Assembly (NCBI RefSeq): GCF_023195915.1
Contig: NZ_JALPRP010000001.1
Location: 186,001-250,000 of the forward strand
DNA: 64,000 nucleotides
Reading direction: 5' to 3'
Source of the DNA: Methanoculleus sp. 7T
Lineage (GTDB): Archaea; Halobacteriota; Methanomicrobia; Methanomicrobiales; Methanoculleaceae
Both the position numbers and the translations under genes were made by a program. The notes beneath the pieces are model-generated. The model was not told the origin of the DNA. It did not search any database and saw nothing but the letters and a program-made list of their open reading frames with translations. This document shows, piece after piece, positions 45,155 to 54,457 of this stretch (position 1 is the stretch's first letter; every line of letters begins with the position of its first letter).

Positions 45155-46327
45155 ATGAGTGACATGGACGAAACCATTGGCAACAATCCTGGCAGCGAGC
45201 ACGACATGCTCGCCCTCCAGATTCAGGAACTGAAGGCGCAGATCCTGGATTATAAATTAAAAAACGAGTTGCTCGAAAAGGAGCTCCTGCAACTCAGAAA
45301 AGAAAACGGGCAGCTAAAACGGGTGCCGCTGTTTGTTGCCGCTGTGGTCGATGTGCTTGATAACGGCGAAGTGTATCTCCGGCAGCAGGGCAACAACCAG
45401 GAATACGTCACCACCGTCAGCGAGAAACTCCACCGCACCCTCAAGCCCGGAATGAAGGTGGCGGTGAACAACACCCTCTCCATCGTCAAGACGATCAGCA
45501 ACATCTACGACTCGAGGGTCAGGGTCATGGAACTCGACGAACAGCCGAACGTGACGTTTGAGCAGGTCGGCGGCCTGAGAGACGAGATCGAGGAAGTCAG
45601 GGAAGCAGTCGAGTATCCGCTCACGAAACCCGAGATCTACGAGCGCGTGGGTGTCGAGCCCCCGAAGGGCATCCTCCTCTACGGCCCGCCCGGGACGGGG
45701 AAGACCCTGATCGCAAAGGCGGTCGCTCACCAGTCCAACGCCCGGTTCATCAGGATGTCGGGAAGCGAACTCGTCCACAAGTACATCGGGGAGGGCGCGC
45801 AGCTCGTGCGGGAGCTCTTCGTCCTTGCTCGGGAGCGTGCTCCGGCAATCGTCTTCATCGACGAGATCGATGCGATCGGGAGCATGCGCACCAACGACGG
45901 GACCTCCGGAAGCGCCGAGGTCCAGCGGACGCTGATGCAACTCCTCGCCGAGATGGACGGGTTCGGGAACCGCGGCAACGTCCGGATCATGGCGGCGACG
46001 AACCGTATCGATATGCTGGACCCGGCGCTCCTTCGTCCGGGCCGGTTCGACCGGATCATCAAGGTCCCGCTCCCCGACGCAGGGGCACGCCACGAGATCC
46101 TGAAGATCCATACCGCAAAGATGACCCTCGCCGGGGACGTGGACCTCGCCGAGCTTGTGGAACTCACCGAGAACACCACCGGTGCGGAACTGCAGGCGGT
46201 CTGCCGCGAGGCCGGTATGATGGCGGTCCGGCGGGATGCCGAGGCTATCGAGCAGGCGGACTTCCTCGCTGCGATCAAGAAAGTGAAGCGCGAAGTGGCG
46301 ACGCCCGATACCCGTATGTATATCTGA
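45155..46327 (+). CDS. pan: Proteasome-activating nucleotidase
   Basis: A 390-residue AAA ATPase that unfolds proteins for the 20S proteasome. An N-terminal coiled coil (residues about 15-60: LQIQELKAQILDYKLKNELL) leads into an OB domain, then the AAA module with Walker A GPPGTGKT, Walker B IVFIDEIDAIG and arginine-finger region RPGRFDR. The last residues MYI form the HbYX motif that docks into the 20S alpha ring and opens its gate. Close to full family length. Confidence 0.96.
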   Translation: MSDMDETIGNNPGSEHDMLALQIQELKAQILDYKLKNELLEKELLQLRKENGQLKRVPLFVAAVVDVLDNGEVYLRQQGNNQEYVTTVSEKLHRTLKPGMKVAVNNTLSIVKTISNIYDSRVRVMELDEQPNVTFEQVGGLRDEIEEVREAVEYPLTKPEIYERVGVEPPKGILLYGPPGTGKTLIAKAVAHQSNARFIRMSGSELVHKYIGEGAQLVRELFVLARERAPAIVFIDEIDAIGSMRTNDGTSGSAEVQRTLMQLLAEMDGFGNRGNVRIMAATNRIDMLDPALLRPGRFDRIIKVPLPDAGARHEILKIHTAKMTLAGDVDLAELVELTENTTGAELQAVCREAGMMAVRRDAEAIEQADFLAAIKKVKREVATPDTRMYI

Positions 46328-46482
46328 TGTGGATCACCCGATCCGCATCGCCTCATTCCGAGCGGCACCCGAAGGCTCGGGAGAGAACCTCTTTTTTGTC
46401 CCGGCGGTTATGGCGGCCTTGAATGTTTGTTCCGGTGGTCCAGGGGAAACCTTATAGATCTCCCCGGCACACCAGATATGCG

Positions 46483-46920
46483 ATGAACGTCCTCCTCATT
46501 CAGCCGGAGGGGGTAGACCTCTATACCACCCTGCTCAAGTCAGAGACCAGCAGGGGGATCCTTCGTTTTTACCAACCCGACAGGCTGGAATACGGTATAC
46601 GCGTCCGTACGGCGTCGCTTGGGAGTGCACTTGCTCTCGTCTCCGAGCTCCGCTGGTATATCCAGCGATACGTCGAAGAAGTCCTCTTCGAGCCAGAGGA
46701 AGGCATCTTCTGCTCGTCCGGCCTTGCCCAACAGATCTACGAACGGGACGTGAAGCCCGCGTCACCCTGGAGATACCGCTGCCTCTACCGCATCTCCGAC
46801 CACCCGGTCGACACCATATGGATGGATGCGGGCACGACGCCTGAGGCATACGCAGACCGCATCGAACCCGGCGATACGGCGCTTGAGGTCTGGTGCACCG
46901 AAGAGGAGTATCCGGCCTAA
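46483..46920 (+). CDS. Conserved hypothetical protein (possibly DUF5804)
   Basis: A 145-residue protein, MNVLLIQPEGVDLYTTLLKS followed by ETSRGILRFYQPDRLEYGIR. The pattern resembles short archaeal proteins assigned to DUF5804, but I am not certain. No catalytic motif, signal or membrane helix is visible. Start is the ATG at 46483; CTTATAGATC about 30 bases upstream is a good TATA candidate, which suggests a leaderless mRNA. The stop overlaps the convergent membrane protein gene by 4 bases. Confidence 0.65.
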   Translation: MNVLLIQPEGVDLYTTLLKSETSRGILRFYQPDRLEYGIRVRTASLGSALALVSELRWYIQRYVEEVLFEPEEGIFCSSGLAQQIYERDVKPASPWRYRCLYRISDHPVDTIWMDAGTTPEAYADRIEPGDTALEVWCTEEEYPA

Positions 46921-47690
46921 CAGTCCTCGCGGCCGGTATCGGACCGACGCACAACCGCACCGGCAACCCCGCCGGCGGTCCCGAAGAGGATGAAGAGGTA
47001 CCCCAGGGCAACCGCGGCCATCCCTGCAAGTCCGGCGACGAAGCCCGCGGCATGAGACGCCGTCCAGAGGAGCGGGAGCGAGAAGAGCCCGGTCCCGAAG
47101 AGCGCCGTCACGAGCCCGGCCTCAAGGCCGTCCCTCGCCTCGCCTCCGGCAGCGAATCCGGCGATGAACCCGCCGATGAGTGGAACGGCCGCAATCAGCG
47201 GGCCGAGGAAACCGATGAAGAGCGTTGACGCGGCGATGACGGCCGTGCCGACCCCTATCCCGAGCCATCGGGTCCGTTCGGCCGCCCCGATGGTTCCTGC
47301 CGGGGTGCCGGCTCTCAGGATGCCGTTCCGCACCAGAGCGCCGGCCGCCCCGCCTATGGCGTTGTAGGGGAGAAGGAGAATAGTGAGGACCAGGGCGTAG
47401 AAACCGAACGTCGCCCACGGCGGGGGGTACTGCGGACTGCTTGCTACGACACTCATGAGGGCCGTTGTGAGGGCCACGGCTAGAGCCACGAGCACCCCGC
47501 ATACAGCACCGGCGACGGCGCCGTCCCGAACCGTTCCAGGGGTGAGGAGCCCGGCGATAAGCCCCCCGCCGAAGAGATAGACCGCAGTCACGGCCGGGCT
47601 CGGGATGAACTCCAGCACCCCGAGGAGCGAGGCTGCACCGACCGCCAGCGCTCCCAGAATCGCCCCCTTCCAGCGGCCGATAAACGTCAT
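46917..47690 (-). CDS. DUF5518-like polytopic membrane protein
   Basis: A 257-residue membrane protein with about seven short Ala/Gly-rich helices arranged as two repeating units (AILGALAVGAASLLGVLEFI; GPLIAAVPLIGGFIAGFAAG). The pattern matches archaeal DUF5518. No function is known. The ATG at 47690 is chosen over a longer frame at 47768 that would overlap the region just before the ABC exporter. Confidence 0.7.
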   Translation of the reverse strand: MTFIGRWKGAILGALAVGAASLLGVLEFIPSPAVTAVYLFGGGLIAGLLTPGTVRDGAVAGAVCGVLVALAVALTTALMSVVASSPQYPPPWATFGFYALVLTILLLPYNAIGGAAGALVRNGILRAGTPAGTIGAAERTRWLGIGVGTAVIAASTLFIGFLGPLIAAVPLIGGFIAGFAAGGEARDGLEAGLVTALFGTGLFSLPLLWTASHAAGFVAGLAGMAAVALGYLFILFGTAGGVAGAVVRRSDTGREDC

Positions 47691-47785
47691 GCGCGGATCT
47701 TGCCTCGCCGCGGTTAATCTCTTCCGGTTCGTCGCCGGGCCGGAGGTATTATACCGGCCGGGCTGCATGACACAGAAGAGACTCG

Positions 47786-49663
47786 GTGAAGAACGTTCGA
47801 CCGGACTTGCATACGATGAGAGACTACTGCCGACGCACCGTCGCCTTCGCCCGAGATATCATGCGCCAGCCGGTGAAGACCGGCGGGGACCTGAACTTCT
47901 CCGACCTCGCCTTCTTCCTTCGGTTCGCCCGCCCGGTCTGGAGAGCGGGCGTGCTGGCGCTCGTGGCGACGGCCTTTGTCTCTGCCGCAAAGACGGTGCT
48001 CCCGCTCAGCATCAAGTTCTTCATCGACTATGTCCTGTTGGGCGAAACCCCGGACCCCGAGAGCCTCCTCGCAGGGGCCGGAGGGGTCCTCTCGTCGCTC
48101 AACGCCCTCATTGTCGCCCTTCTCGTGCTCGGGCTCCTCACCGGCGGCATGGACCTTCTTCGGAACTACTGGACGGCGCGGTTCCGGGAAGACTACGCCT
48201 TCAACCTCCAGACCGCGCTCTTCGAGCATGTATTAGGCTTCCCGCTCTCGTACTTCAAGTCGCAGCAGACCGGCTACATCATGTCCCGCCTCTCCGACGA
48301 CGTCCAGATCCTGCAGTACACCATCTCTCAGTATCTCCCCCAGATTGTCGCAAACGCCCTCTACGTCGTCTTCGCCTTCGCCATCCTCTGCACCTTGAAC
48401 CTGAGGCTGACCCTTGTCGTCGTTGCCTTCGTCCCCCTCTACCTGCTGGTCAACGCCGTCTTCATCAAGAGGATCCGTGCCGCCACATATCGGGAACGCG
48501 AGCGGCAAGCCTACGTCTCGCGAGACCTCGCAGAGGTGATCTCCGGCATCGAGACCGTGAAGTCGCATGCCGCCGAGGACCGGGAGGTGCGCAAGGTCTC
48601 CGGGACACTCCGGAACATGGTTGACGCCCGCATCCGGAATACGATGCTCTCCGCGTTCTCGGAGTACTTCAGGATCGGCACGATGTCGCTCATGGTGATC
48701 GCCGTCTTCTGGTTCGGCGGGAACGAGGTGCTCGCCGGCGTCATGACCGTGGGGGATTTCGTCGCGTTCGCGGTCTATATCGTGACGTTCGCCCCCACCG
48801 TCAACACCTTCTTCGCCTTCCCCGTCGTCATGCAGCCGGCGCTCACATCGGCCGCCCGCCTGCGCGACCTCTTCCGGATGCAGGGCGAACCGGGCGCCGC
48901 CCCCGACGCCGGCGGGATTGTGCCCGATGCCGTGCAGGGCCGGATCGAGTTTTCCGGGGTTTGGTTCGGCTACTCAAGAGAGGACCCCGTCCTGCGGAAC
49001 GCAAGTTTCGTCGCTCGCCCCGGTGAGACAGTCGCCGTCGTCGGGCGGACCGGCGCCGGAAAGACGACGCTAATCAACCTGATCCTCCGTGCGTTCGTAC
49101 CGCAAGAAGGGACGATCACCCTCGACGGTCGTGACCTTGCGTCGCTCGACCCCCGATGGCTGCGGCGGCAGATATCGATCGTCTCGCAGGACCTCTTCCT
49201 CTTCCACACGACCATCGAGGATAACATCCGCTACAGCAGGCCCGACGCTACCTTCCAGGAGGTTGTGGAGGCCGCACGGAAGGCGCAGATCCACGACGAC
49301 ATCGTCCGGTTCCCAAAAGGATACCGGACCATCGTCGGCGAGCGCGGGGCCCAGTTATCTCTCGGCCAGCGGCAGCGTGTCGCCATCGCACGGGCGTTCC
49401 TGAAGGATGCGCCCATCCTCATCCTCGACGAACCTACATCGGCGCTGGACCTCCGGACCGAAGACCAGATCCGGCAGACGCTCCGGGCGCTGGTCCGGAA
49501 CCGGACGACCATCCTCGTCTCGCACCGCCCGTCGCTTCTGGAACTGGCCGACCGCGTACTCACGATCGAAGACGGGCGGGTGCGGGAGTACGAGGGAGCG
49601 GACCTCCCGGTAAAACCCGGCACCGACCGCACATACCTCTCCGGCCGGTCCACCGTCCCCTGA
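47786..49663 (+). CDS. ABC exporter (fused membrane and ATPase domains)
   Basis: A 625-residue half-type ABC exporter. Residues about 40-340 are the six-helix membrane domain, the rest a nucleotide-binding domain with Walker A VGRTGAGKTTLIN, signature LSLGQRQRVAIARA and Walker B ILILDEPTSALD, followed by the H-loop VSHRP. It most resembles MsbA/MDR-like lipid or drug exporters and should act as a homodimer. The open frame starts with GTG at 47786; an ATG at 47816 is equally possible. Substrate not readable. Confidence 0.92.
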   Translation: MKNVRPDLHTMRDYCRRTVAFARDIMRQPVKTGGDLNFSDLAFFLRFARPVWRAGVLALVATAFVSAAKTVLPLSIKFFIDYVLLGETPDPESLLAGAGGVLSSLNALIVALLVLGLLTGGMDLLRNYWTARFREDYAFNLQTALFEHVLGFPLSYFKSQQTGYIMSRLSDDVQILQYTISQYLPQIVANALYVVFAFAILCTLNLRLTLVVVAFVPLYLLVNAVFIKRIRAATYRERERQAYVSRDLAEVISGIETVKSHAAEDREVRKVSGTLRNMVDARIRNTMLSAFSEYFRIGTMSLMVIAVFWFGGNEVLAGVMTVGDFVAFAVYIVTFAPTVNTFFAFPVVMQPALTSAARLRDLFRMQGEPGAAPDAGGIVPDAVQGRIEFSGVWFGYSREDPVLRNASFVARPGETVAVVGRTGAGKTTLINLILRAFVPQEGTITLDGRDLASLDPRWLRRQISIVSQDLFLFHTTIEDNIRYSRPDATFQEVVEAARKAQIHDDIVRFPKGYRTIVGERGAQLSLGQRQRVAIARAFLKDAPILILDEPTSALDLRTEDQIRQTLRALVRNRTTILVSHRPSLLELADRVLTIEDGRVREYEGADLPVKPGTDRTYLSGRSTVP

Positions 49664-49710
49664 CCATTCCGGCCGCAGACTTATAGGATACGGCGACACA
49701 CTCCTACGAC

Positions 49711-50421
49711 ATGGAGCATAGGGCAGGATGCCTGATCTGCGGCCGGGATCTCGTGTATACACAGGAGCCCCGCGACCTTGCGTGCGCCGTCTGCGGGGAG
49801 GTCCGGAGCACCACGGCCGCCTGCGAGGCCGGGCACTTCGTCTGCGACCGGTGCCACAGCCTTGAGGCGTTCGACCTCATCGAGCAGTTCTGCATCACGA
49901 CGGCGCTCGAGGACCCGCTTGCCGTCGCCTGCATCCTGATGCGGAACCCAGCAATCAGGATGCACGGGCCGGAACACCACTTTCTCGTGCCGGCAAGCCT
50001 CATCGCCGCGTACTGCAACCACCGGGGGGAGCCCGGGAGAAAAGCGGCGCTCCTCCGGCAGGCGCGTGTGAGAGCCGAGATGGTCAGGGGAGGGTTCTGC
50101 GGGACCCACGGCACCTGCGGCGCAGCGGTCGGGACAGGCATCTTCGTGAGTCTTATCACGGGGTCCACACCCTTGAAGAAGCAGGAGTGGTCGCTCTCAA
50201 ACCAGATGACCGCACGCAGCCTGATGGTGATCGCCCGGCACGGCGGCCCCCGGTGCTGTAAGCGCGACTCATGGCTCGCCATCAGGACGGCAGTCACGTT
50301 CCTCGAGGAGCGGTTCGGGGTAACCCTCCCGGTGCAGGGGAACGTGCGGTGCGAGTTCTGCGATATCAACCGCGAATGCCTGCGGGAGGCCTGTCCCTTC
50401 CACGTCGACTACTCTACCTGA
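49711..50421 (+). CDS. DUF5714 cysteine-rich protein
   Basis: A 236-residue protein of the DUF5714 group. It opens with zinc-ribbon-like pairs (CLICG, CAVCG, CDRCH), has a conserved GGFCGTHGTCGAAVGTGIFV block in the middle and a C-terminal CEFCDINRECLREACPF cluster. In other methanogens this domain can be fused to methyltransferases. The function is not known. TTATAGGATAC about 30 bases before the ATG suggests a leaderless transcript. Confidence 0.78.
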   Translation: MEHRAGCLICGRDLVYTQEPRDLACAVCGEVRSTTAACEAGHFVCDRCHSLEAFDLIEQFCITTALEDPLAVACILMRNPAIRMHGPEHHFLVPASLIAAYCNHRGEPGRKAALLRQARVRAEMVRGGFCGTHGTCGAAVGTGIFVSLITGSTPLKKQEWSLSNQMTARSLMVIARHGGPRCCKRDSWLAIRTAVTFLEERFGVTLPVQGNVRCEFCDINRECLREACPFHVDYST

Positions 50422-50597
50422 CCTAGAGCCCGGAGAGCGGCCACGATGGCGTAGTAGCCGACGACGATCCCGATGAGCGTCGATGCAAGGGTGACCAAGC
50501 TGTTCCCCCAGTGCATGCCGCTCCACCATCCCGCCGCACTGCCGATGAGGAACGATGTGAAGAGGATGAGGATCTCCCCTCTGTCAAGCGAAGCCAT
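50409..50597 (-). CDS. Small two-helix membrane protein
   Basis: A 62-residue protein with two hydrophobic segments (ILILFTSFLIGSAAGWWSG and LASTLIGIVVGYYAIVAAL). AAAGGA lies 5 bases before the ATG, supporting expression. No family is recognised. Its end overlaps the convergent DUF5714 gene by 13 bases. Confidence 0.6.
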   Translation of the reverse strand: MASLDRGEILILFTSFLIGSAAGWWSGMHWGNSLVTLASTLIGIVVGYYAIVAALRALGQVE

Positions 50598-50728
50598 GGT
50601 CCTTTCCCTGCCAGATAGTGATAAAAGATCGGCTTTTCACCGGCATTATCGTTTGCGTAGAGGCCGTCGCATCGCCCTCCGTCTTCGGACCGTAGGATTA
50701 TAGCCGACCGGCATCGATTCCATAAAGA

Positions 50729-51421
50729 ATGTTCGTCGCCTGCCACCTGTTTGTCGGCCTCATCCTGGGCCTGGCGATCGCCGACCGCCTGGGCGACCGG
50801 CGACTCCTCGGGCTCTCTGCGCTCGGGGCCGTCCTCCCCGACCTGCTTGATAAACCGGTGGGCCACATCCTGCTCGCAGGATCGCTCAACTCCGGGCGGA
50901 TAATGGGCCACGGGCTGCTCTTCCTTGCGCTCCTGCTCGTAGCGGGCGTCGCCCTGAACAAAAGGCGGGGGTCGTTCGCGCTCCTCGCCGTTGCTGTGGG
51001 CGTAGTCTCCCACCAAGTCCTCGATGCCATGTGGGCGATGCCCGTCACATGGTACTTCCCGCTCCTCGGCCCTTATGAACCCTATGAGTTTACCAACTAT
51101 TTCGGGAACGGTATCCTAGCAGAGGTCTCCTCGCTCTCGGAGTGGGTCTTCCTTGCAGCATCGGTCGGCATCGCCCTCGCCGCCGGTCTCGGCCCGGACC
51201 TCGCCGGGGTCGGCCGCACACTCACCCGCGCGGCCGTTGTGCTCCTTACAGCCCTCGTCCTTGTCTCCCTCTATGCCTGGGCGGCCGGCATCACGGGAAG
51301 CATCCTGATGGCCGGGGCCGGGCCTGAGGAGTACCTGATGCTTGCAGCGGCGGGTGCCGTCGGGGTCGTCGGCGTGATCAGGCACCGGGAGTTCCTGAAC
51401 ACCGGGCGGACTCGTCAGTAA
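50729..51421 (+). CDS. YdjM/DUF457-type membrane-bound metal-dependent hydrolase
   Basis: A 230-residue polytopic protein with the family pattern: MFVACHLFVGLILGLAIADR (His on helix 1), ALGAVLPDLLDKP, GRIMGHGLLF and VVSHQVLDAMW, the His/Asp residues that would make a metal site. These proteins are predicted membrane hydrolases without known substrate. The end overlaps the convergent archaellin-like gene by a few bases. Confidence 0.82.
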   Translation: MFVACHLFVGLILGLAIADRLGDRRLLGLSALGAVLPDLLDKPVGHILLAGSLNSGRIMGHGLLFLALLLVAGVALNKRRGSFALLAVAVGVVSHQVLDAMWAMPVTWYFPLLGPYEPYEFTNYFGNGILAEVSSLSEWVFLAASVGIALAAGLGPDLAGVGRTLTRAAVVLLTALVLVSLYAWAAGITGSILMAGAGPEEYLMLAAAGAVGVVGVIRHREFLNTGRTRQ

Positions 51422-51984
51422 AGACGAGTCACCCTATCAATCCTTCCCGGGACGGTTCGCTCCACCCGGAGCGCCGCCCTTCCCGCCGGTTTGATCTCGA
51501 CGGCAAACGACCCGTACGGCGCACAGTCATTCCTGTGCGCCGGGGTGATGTTCAGGACAAACTCTTCGCCGGCCTCAAGAAGCAGATCCCCATCGGCGTT
51601 TAGGCTCTGCTGGACGCTCCACAACCCGGGTTGTGCAGGATATGCGTCCATCAGTGGTTCGCTCTGCGCCAGCACCTCCTTATGACGGGGACCGACAATG
51701 CGGACCGAGACGGTGGTGATATCGATGGGTTCGCCGTCGGCGGTGAGTCTGACCGGGATGATGATGGAATCCACGTAGTCGGGAGTGCTACTGACGCCGT
51801 AGACGGTCCCCGCCACGGTGCAGGCCGAGCCTGCCTGACGCACCCCTTGATGGACGACCGACTGGCTCTCCCCGGTGAAGAGAAATCCCGCCGTGAGAAC
51901 GGTATAGGAGAAGACGGCAACAACCACGATGAAAGCGATCAGCACAATCGCTGCTTCGAGCCCGGTGAACCCGGCCTCCGGCAT
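51415..51984 (-). CDS. Archaellin-like protein, second gene of second pair
   Basis: A 189-residue archaellin homologue with a very short leader, MPEAG, before FTGLEAAIVLIAFIVVVAVF. The ATG at 51984 is preferred over a GTG at 52032, because GGAG lies just upstream and the shorter leader matches other archaellins. The head domain (residues 50-189) diverges strongly from the archaellins at 12.9-14.2 kb. It may form a minor filament subunit or a separate pilus. Confidence 0.82.
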   Translation of the reverse strand: MPEAGFTGLEAAIVLIAFIVVVAVFSYTVLTAGFLFTGESQSVVHQGVRQAGSACTVAGTVYGVSSTPDYVDSIIIPVRLTADGEPIDITTVSVRIVGPRHKEVLAQSEPLMDAYPAQPGLWSVQQSLNADGDLLLEAGEEFVLNITPAHRNDCAPYGSFAVEIKPAGRAALRVERTVPGRIDRVTRLY

Positions 51985-52003
51985 GCTCCGGCGGCCCGTC
52001 CCG

Positions 52004-52564
52004 TCAGAAGATCTCGATGAATGCATTCTCACCGACGCCCGAAGGAACCGTCTTGGTCAGCGAGGCCGTCGCTCCTCCGGCAGCGGTCGCGCTGATGGTG
52101 AACGTATCTCCCGCTCGAATCCCCACACTACGCACGTCCAGCGTCACCGCGACGAGTTCTCCCGCTTCCAGGAGGTCGCCGGTATCTTTCCGGCACCGCC
52201 AGGATTCCTTTACGGAAGCCTCACCGGAGCGAAACGTGACAAGGGCCTCCTTCGTGGCGACGGTGTAGGTCATGGTTCGCATATCTATCGCGGCCACGTC
52301 CGTCGCGGTCTCAAGGTCGAACTCCACCGACCTGAGCGCATCGCTCCCGGTGTCCGTCTGGGCGATGACCGTGTATCCCGGGCGGAGGGAGGAGCCGGCT
52401 TCGTCGAGGGCGGCATACATCACTTCTTGGTCCTTCTGCGACGTAGCCATCCCTACCCCGAGCACGGCATACGAGAAGACCGATGCAACGACGATGAAAG
52501 CGATGAAGACGATGGCCGCCTCGATCCCGGTAAAGGCCCGGTCTTCCCCGTCTTCCCGGTACAT
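52004..52564 (-). CDS. Archaellin-like protein, first gene of second pair
   Basis: A 186-residue archaellin homologue: leader MYREDGEDRA, then FTGIEAAIVFIAFIVVASVF. The core helix is slightly divergent from the other three copies and the head domain is unrelated in detail. Processing by FlaK/PibD is expected after the Ala. No clear ribosome site stands before the ATG, suggesting weaker or leaderless expression. It is followed 19 bases later by the second copy. Confidence 0.82.
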   Translation of the reverse strand: MYREDGEDRAFTGIEAAIVFIAFIVVASVFSYAVLGVGMATSQKDQEVMYAALDEAGSSLRPGYTVIAQTDTGSDALRSVEFDLETATDVAAIDMRTMTYTVATKEALVTFRSGEASVKESWRCRKDTGDLLEAGELVAVTLDVRSVGIRAGDTFTISATAAGGATASLTKTVPSGVGENAFIEIF

Positions 52565-52692
52565 AGCGATTTGAAATTGGTCGCACTCCGATTAAAAGAT
52601 GCTGATGTTGCCTGCAACCGCACCGCTGCGGGAGTCGGCAAGGATCCCTCGAGGAAACCTATTTATAACATGGCTCTTGATGAAGTAACAGA

Positions 52693-53664
52693 ATGCCCCC
52701 CGGTACCACCGCAGATCTTCTCATCGGCTCCCTAAATCCCCGCACCATCCCGCTGGATCTGAAGAGCGTCTATCTCTGGATTCTCCTTGCTCTTGTCGGC
52801 GTTTACGTACCGGCAGTCAGCGAGAGCTTCCTCTGCGTGGTCCTCGTCTTGCCGTTCATCCTCTTCATCCCGGGCTACCTCCTGATCGCAGCCCTCTTCC
52901 CGGCGCAGGACGACCTTGGCGGACTGGAACGCGTTGCGCTCTCGTTCGGGCTCTCCGTCGCCGTTGTGCCGCTGATCGGCTTTGCGCTCAACTATACCCC
53001 GTGGGGTATCCGGCTCGACTCCATTGCTCTATTTCTGGTGCTATTCAGCGTCGCCGTCGGTCTTGTTGCGCAGTTCCGCCGCTGGGAACTGCCCGAAGAG
53101 GGACGGTTCTCGGTCCCGGCCGGTGCGTACCTCGCTGCCGCAAAGGAGGGACTCTTCGGCAGTTCCGTCTCCGGCGTGGACCGGATCTTGAGCGTCGTCC
53201 TCATTGCCGCCGTAGTCGTGGCCGCCGGGGTGACGGCCTATATCGTCGTGGTGCCGAGAGAGGGGGAAAAGTTTACCGAGTTCTACATCCTCGGGCCGAA
53301 GGGGAAGGCGGCCGACTATCCGACCGAGTTTATGGCCGGGACCCCGCAGACGGTCATCATCGGGATCGGGAACCATGAGTACCGGGAGGTCACCTACACG
53401 GTGGAGACGCTTGCCGTGCAGGACAGGTTCGATAACGCGACAAATCGGTCGGTGATCGTCTCCGCGACGCTCCTCGATCGGTTCTCGGTCACGGTGCCGC
53501 ATAACCAGACCATCGAGCAGCCCTACTCCTTCCGGGTCACGGATCCGGATGTGAACCGGTTGGAGTTCCTCCTCTTCAAGGAGGCGCCTCCCGAAGACCT
53601 CTCCGGCAACGACCTCATCGATGCCGGTTACCGCGACCTGCACCTCCGGCTGCGGGTGCATTGA
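52693..53664 (+). CDS. DUF1616 membrane protein
   Basis: A 323-residue protein: four hydrophobic segments in the first 150 residues (including VLPFILFIPGYLLIAALFPA, the DUF1616 hallmark), one more near residue 165 (ILSVVLIAAVVVAAGVTAYI) and a long exterior domain with several N-glycosylation sequons (NAT, NRS, NQT). DUF1616 proteins appear in archaeal glycosylation and S-layer contexts. A TATA box (CTATTTATAAC, about 52659) about 30 bases upstream suggests a leaderless mRNA. Confidence 0.88.
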   Translation: MPPGTTADLLIGSLNPRTIPLDLKSVYLWILLALVGVYVPAVSESFLCVVLVLPFILFIPGYLLIAALFPAQDDLGGLERVALSFGLSVAVVPLIGFALNYTPWGIRLDSIALFLVLFSVAVGLVAQFRRWELPEEGRFSVPAGAYLAAAKEGLFGSSVSGVDRILSVVLIAAVVVAAGVTAYIVVVPREGEKFTEFYILGPKGKAADYPTEFMAGTPQTVIIGIGNHEYREVTYTVETLAVQDRFDNATNRSVIVSATLLDRFSVTVPHNQTIEQPYSFRVTDPDVNRLEFLLFKEAPPEDLSGNDLIDAGYRDLHLRLRVH

Positions 53665-53813
53665 CGGCGGCACGGATCGCCTCCGTATCCGCATGACGGC
53701 GTTCGCGGGCGAGCGGGACCGGAAAATCTCCGAGCCTACGCAACCGTATGCAGTGCCCGCCTCTCAAAACCTTTATGCTTTTAAACGGCTTAAGGGAATG
53801 TCGAGGTGCAAGA

Positions 53814-54308
53814 ATGAGACGCGGGATTCTGGTTGCCTCCCTCCTGATCGCGGTGTTTATGGTTGCTCCGGTGGGGGCGTTCACCGCCGACGAGCTTCGG
53901 ATAGCCTTGGACGAGGACGGGAACGCAGATATCACTTTTAACTACACCCTCTCGTGGGTCGAGAAGATCGCCGTCTTCTTCAAGATCGCCGAGCCTGATC
54001 AGGAACTGAAGTCCGCGCTCGAGGAGGCGACAGGGGCCCCCGTGACGGTGACTTCGGCCGAGAGCAACGCCGCTGCGTTCTCGGTTGCGGGCTTTGCAGA
54101 GATCAACGGCACCGACGGCGGGACCGTCTACTCTACGCCGGCGCTCAACTTCACCGGGGCGCAGGCGATGCTCGACCGCTACTGGTTTGCGCCGCTGGTC
54201 CAAGCCGACTTCTCCCCGAATCTGACCACCGTCAGGTTCCCGGACGGCTACGAGGAGACCTTCTCCAACCAGAGCGCCATTCCGGCCCTTGCTCACACAG
54301 TCCCGTGA
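53814..54308 (+). CDS. Exported protein of unknown function
   Basis: A 164-residue protein with a clear Sec signal peptide (MRRGILVASLLIAVFMVAPV, cleavage expected after GAFTA or thereabouts) and a mature domain with no membrane helix. Acidic and sequon-bearing (NYT, NGT, NFT, NLT), consistent with an extracellular glycoprotein. GAGGTG lies 6 bases before the ATG and TTATGCTTTTAAA about 40 bases upstream is a TATA candidate. No recognised family; adjacent DUF1616 protein suggests an envelope role. Confidence 0.78.
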   Translation: MRRGILVASLLIAVFMVAPVGAFTADELRIALDEDGNADITFNYTLSWVEKIAVFFKIAEPDQELKSALEEATGAPVTVTSAESNAAAFSVAGFAEINGTDGGTVYSTPALNFTGAQAMLDRYWFAPLVQADFSPNLTTVRFPDGYEETFSNQSAIPALAHTVP

Positions 54309-54457
54309 ACAGGCCGACCCATCTCTGTTTTTAGCGCTCCGGCGCCGCCGCGAGCGGCAAACGTGATAAACGACCTCCAAGAGGTTGTCGTCCGCGAGAA
54401 CTTCCCGAAGAAGAGGCTGCTCGGAGGACAGGAACACTAGGGATACTACGAGTTATC

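Noticed and set aside
54363-54437. Short frame starting GTG with product VINDLQEVVVRENFPKKRLL...
   Set aside because: Only 25 codons with no ribosome site or recognisable family; could be debris but cannot be supported.
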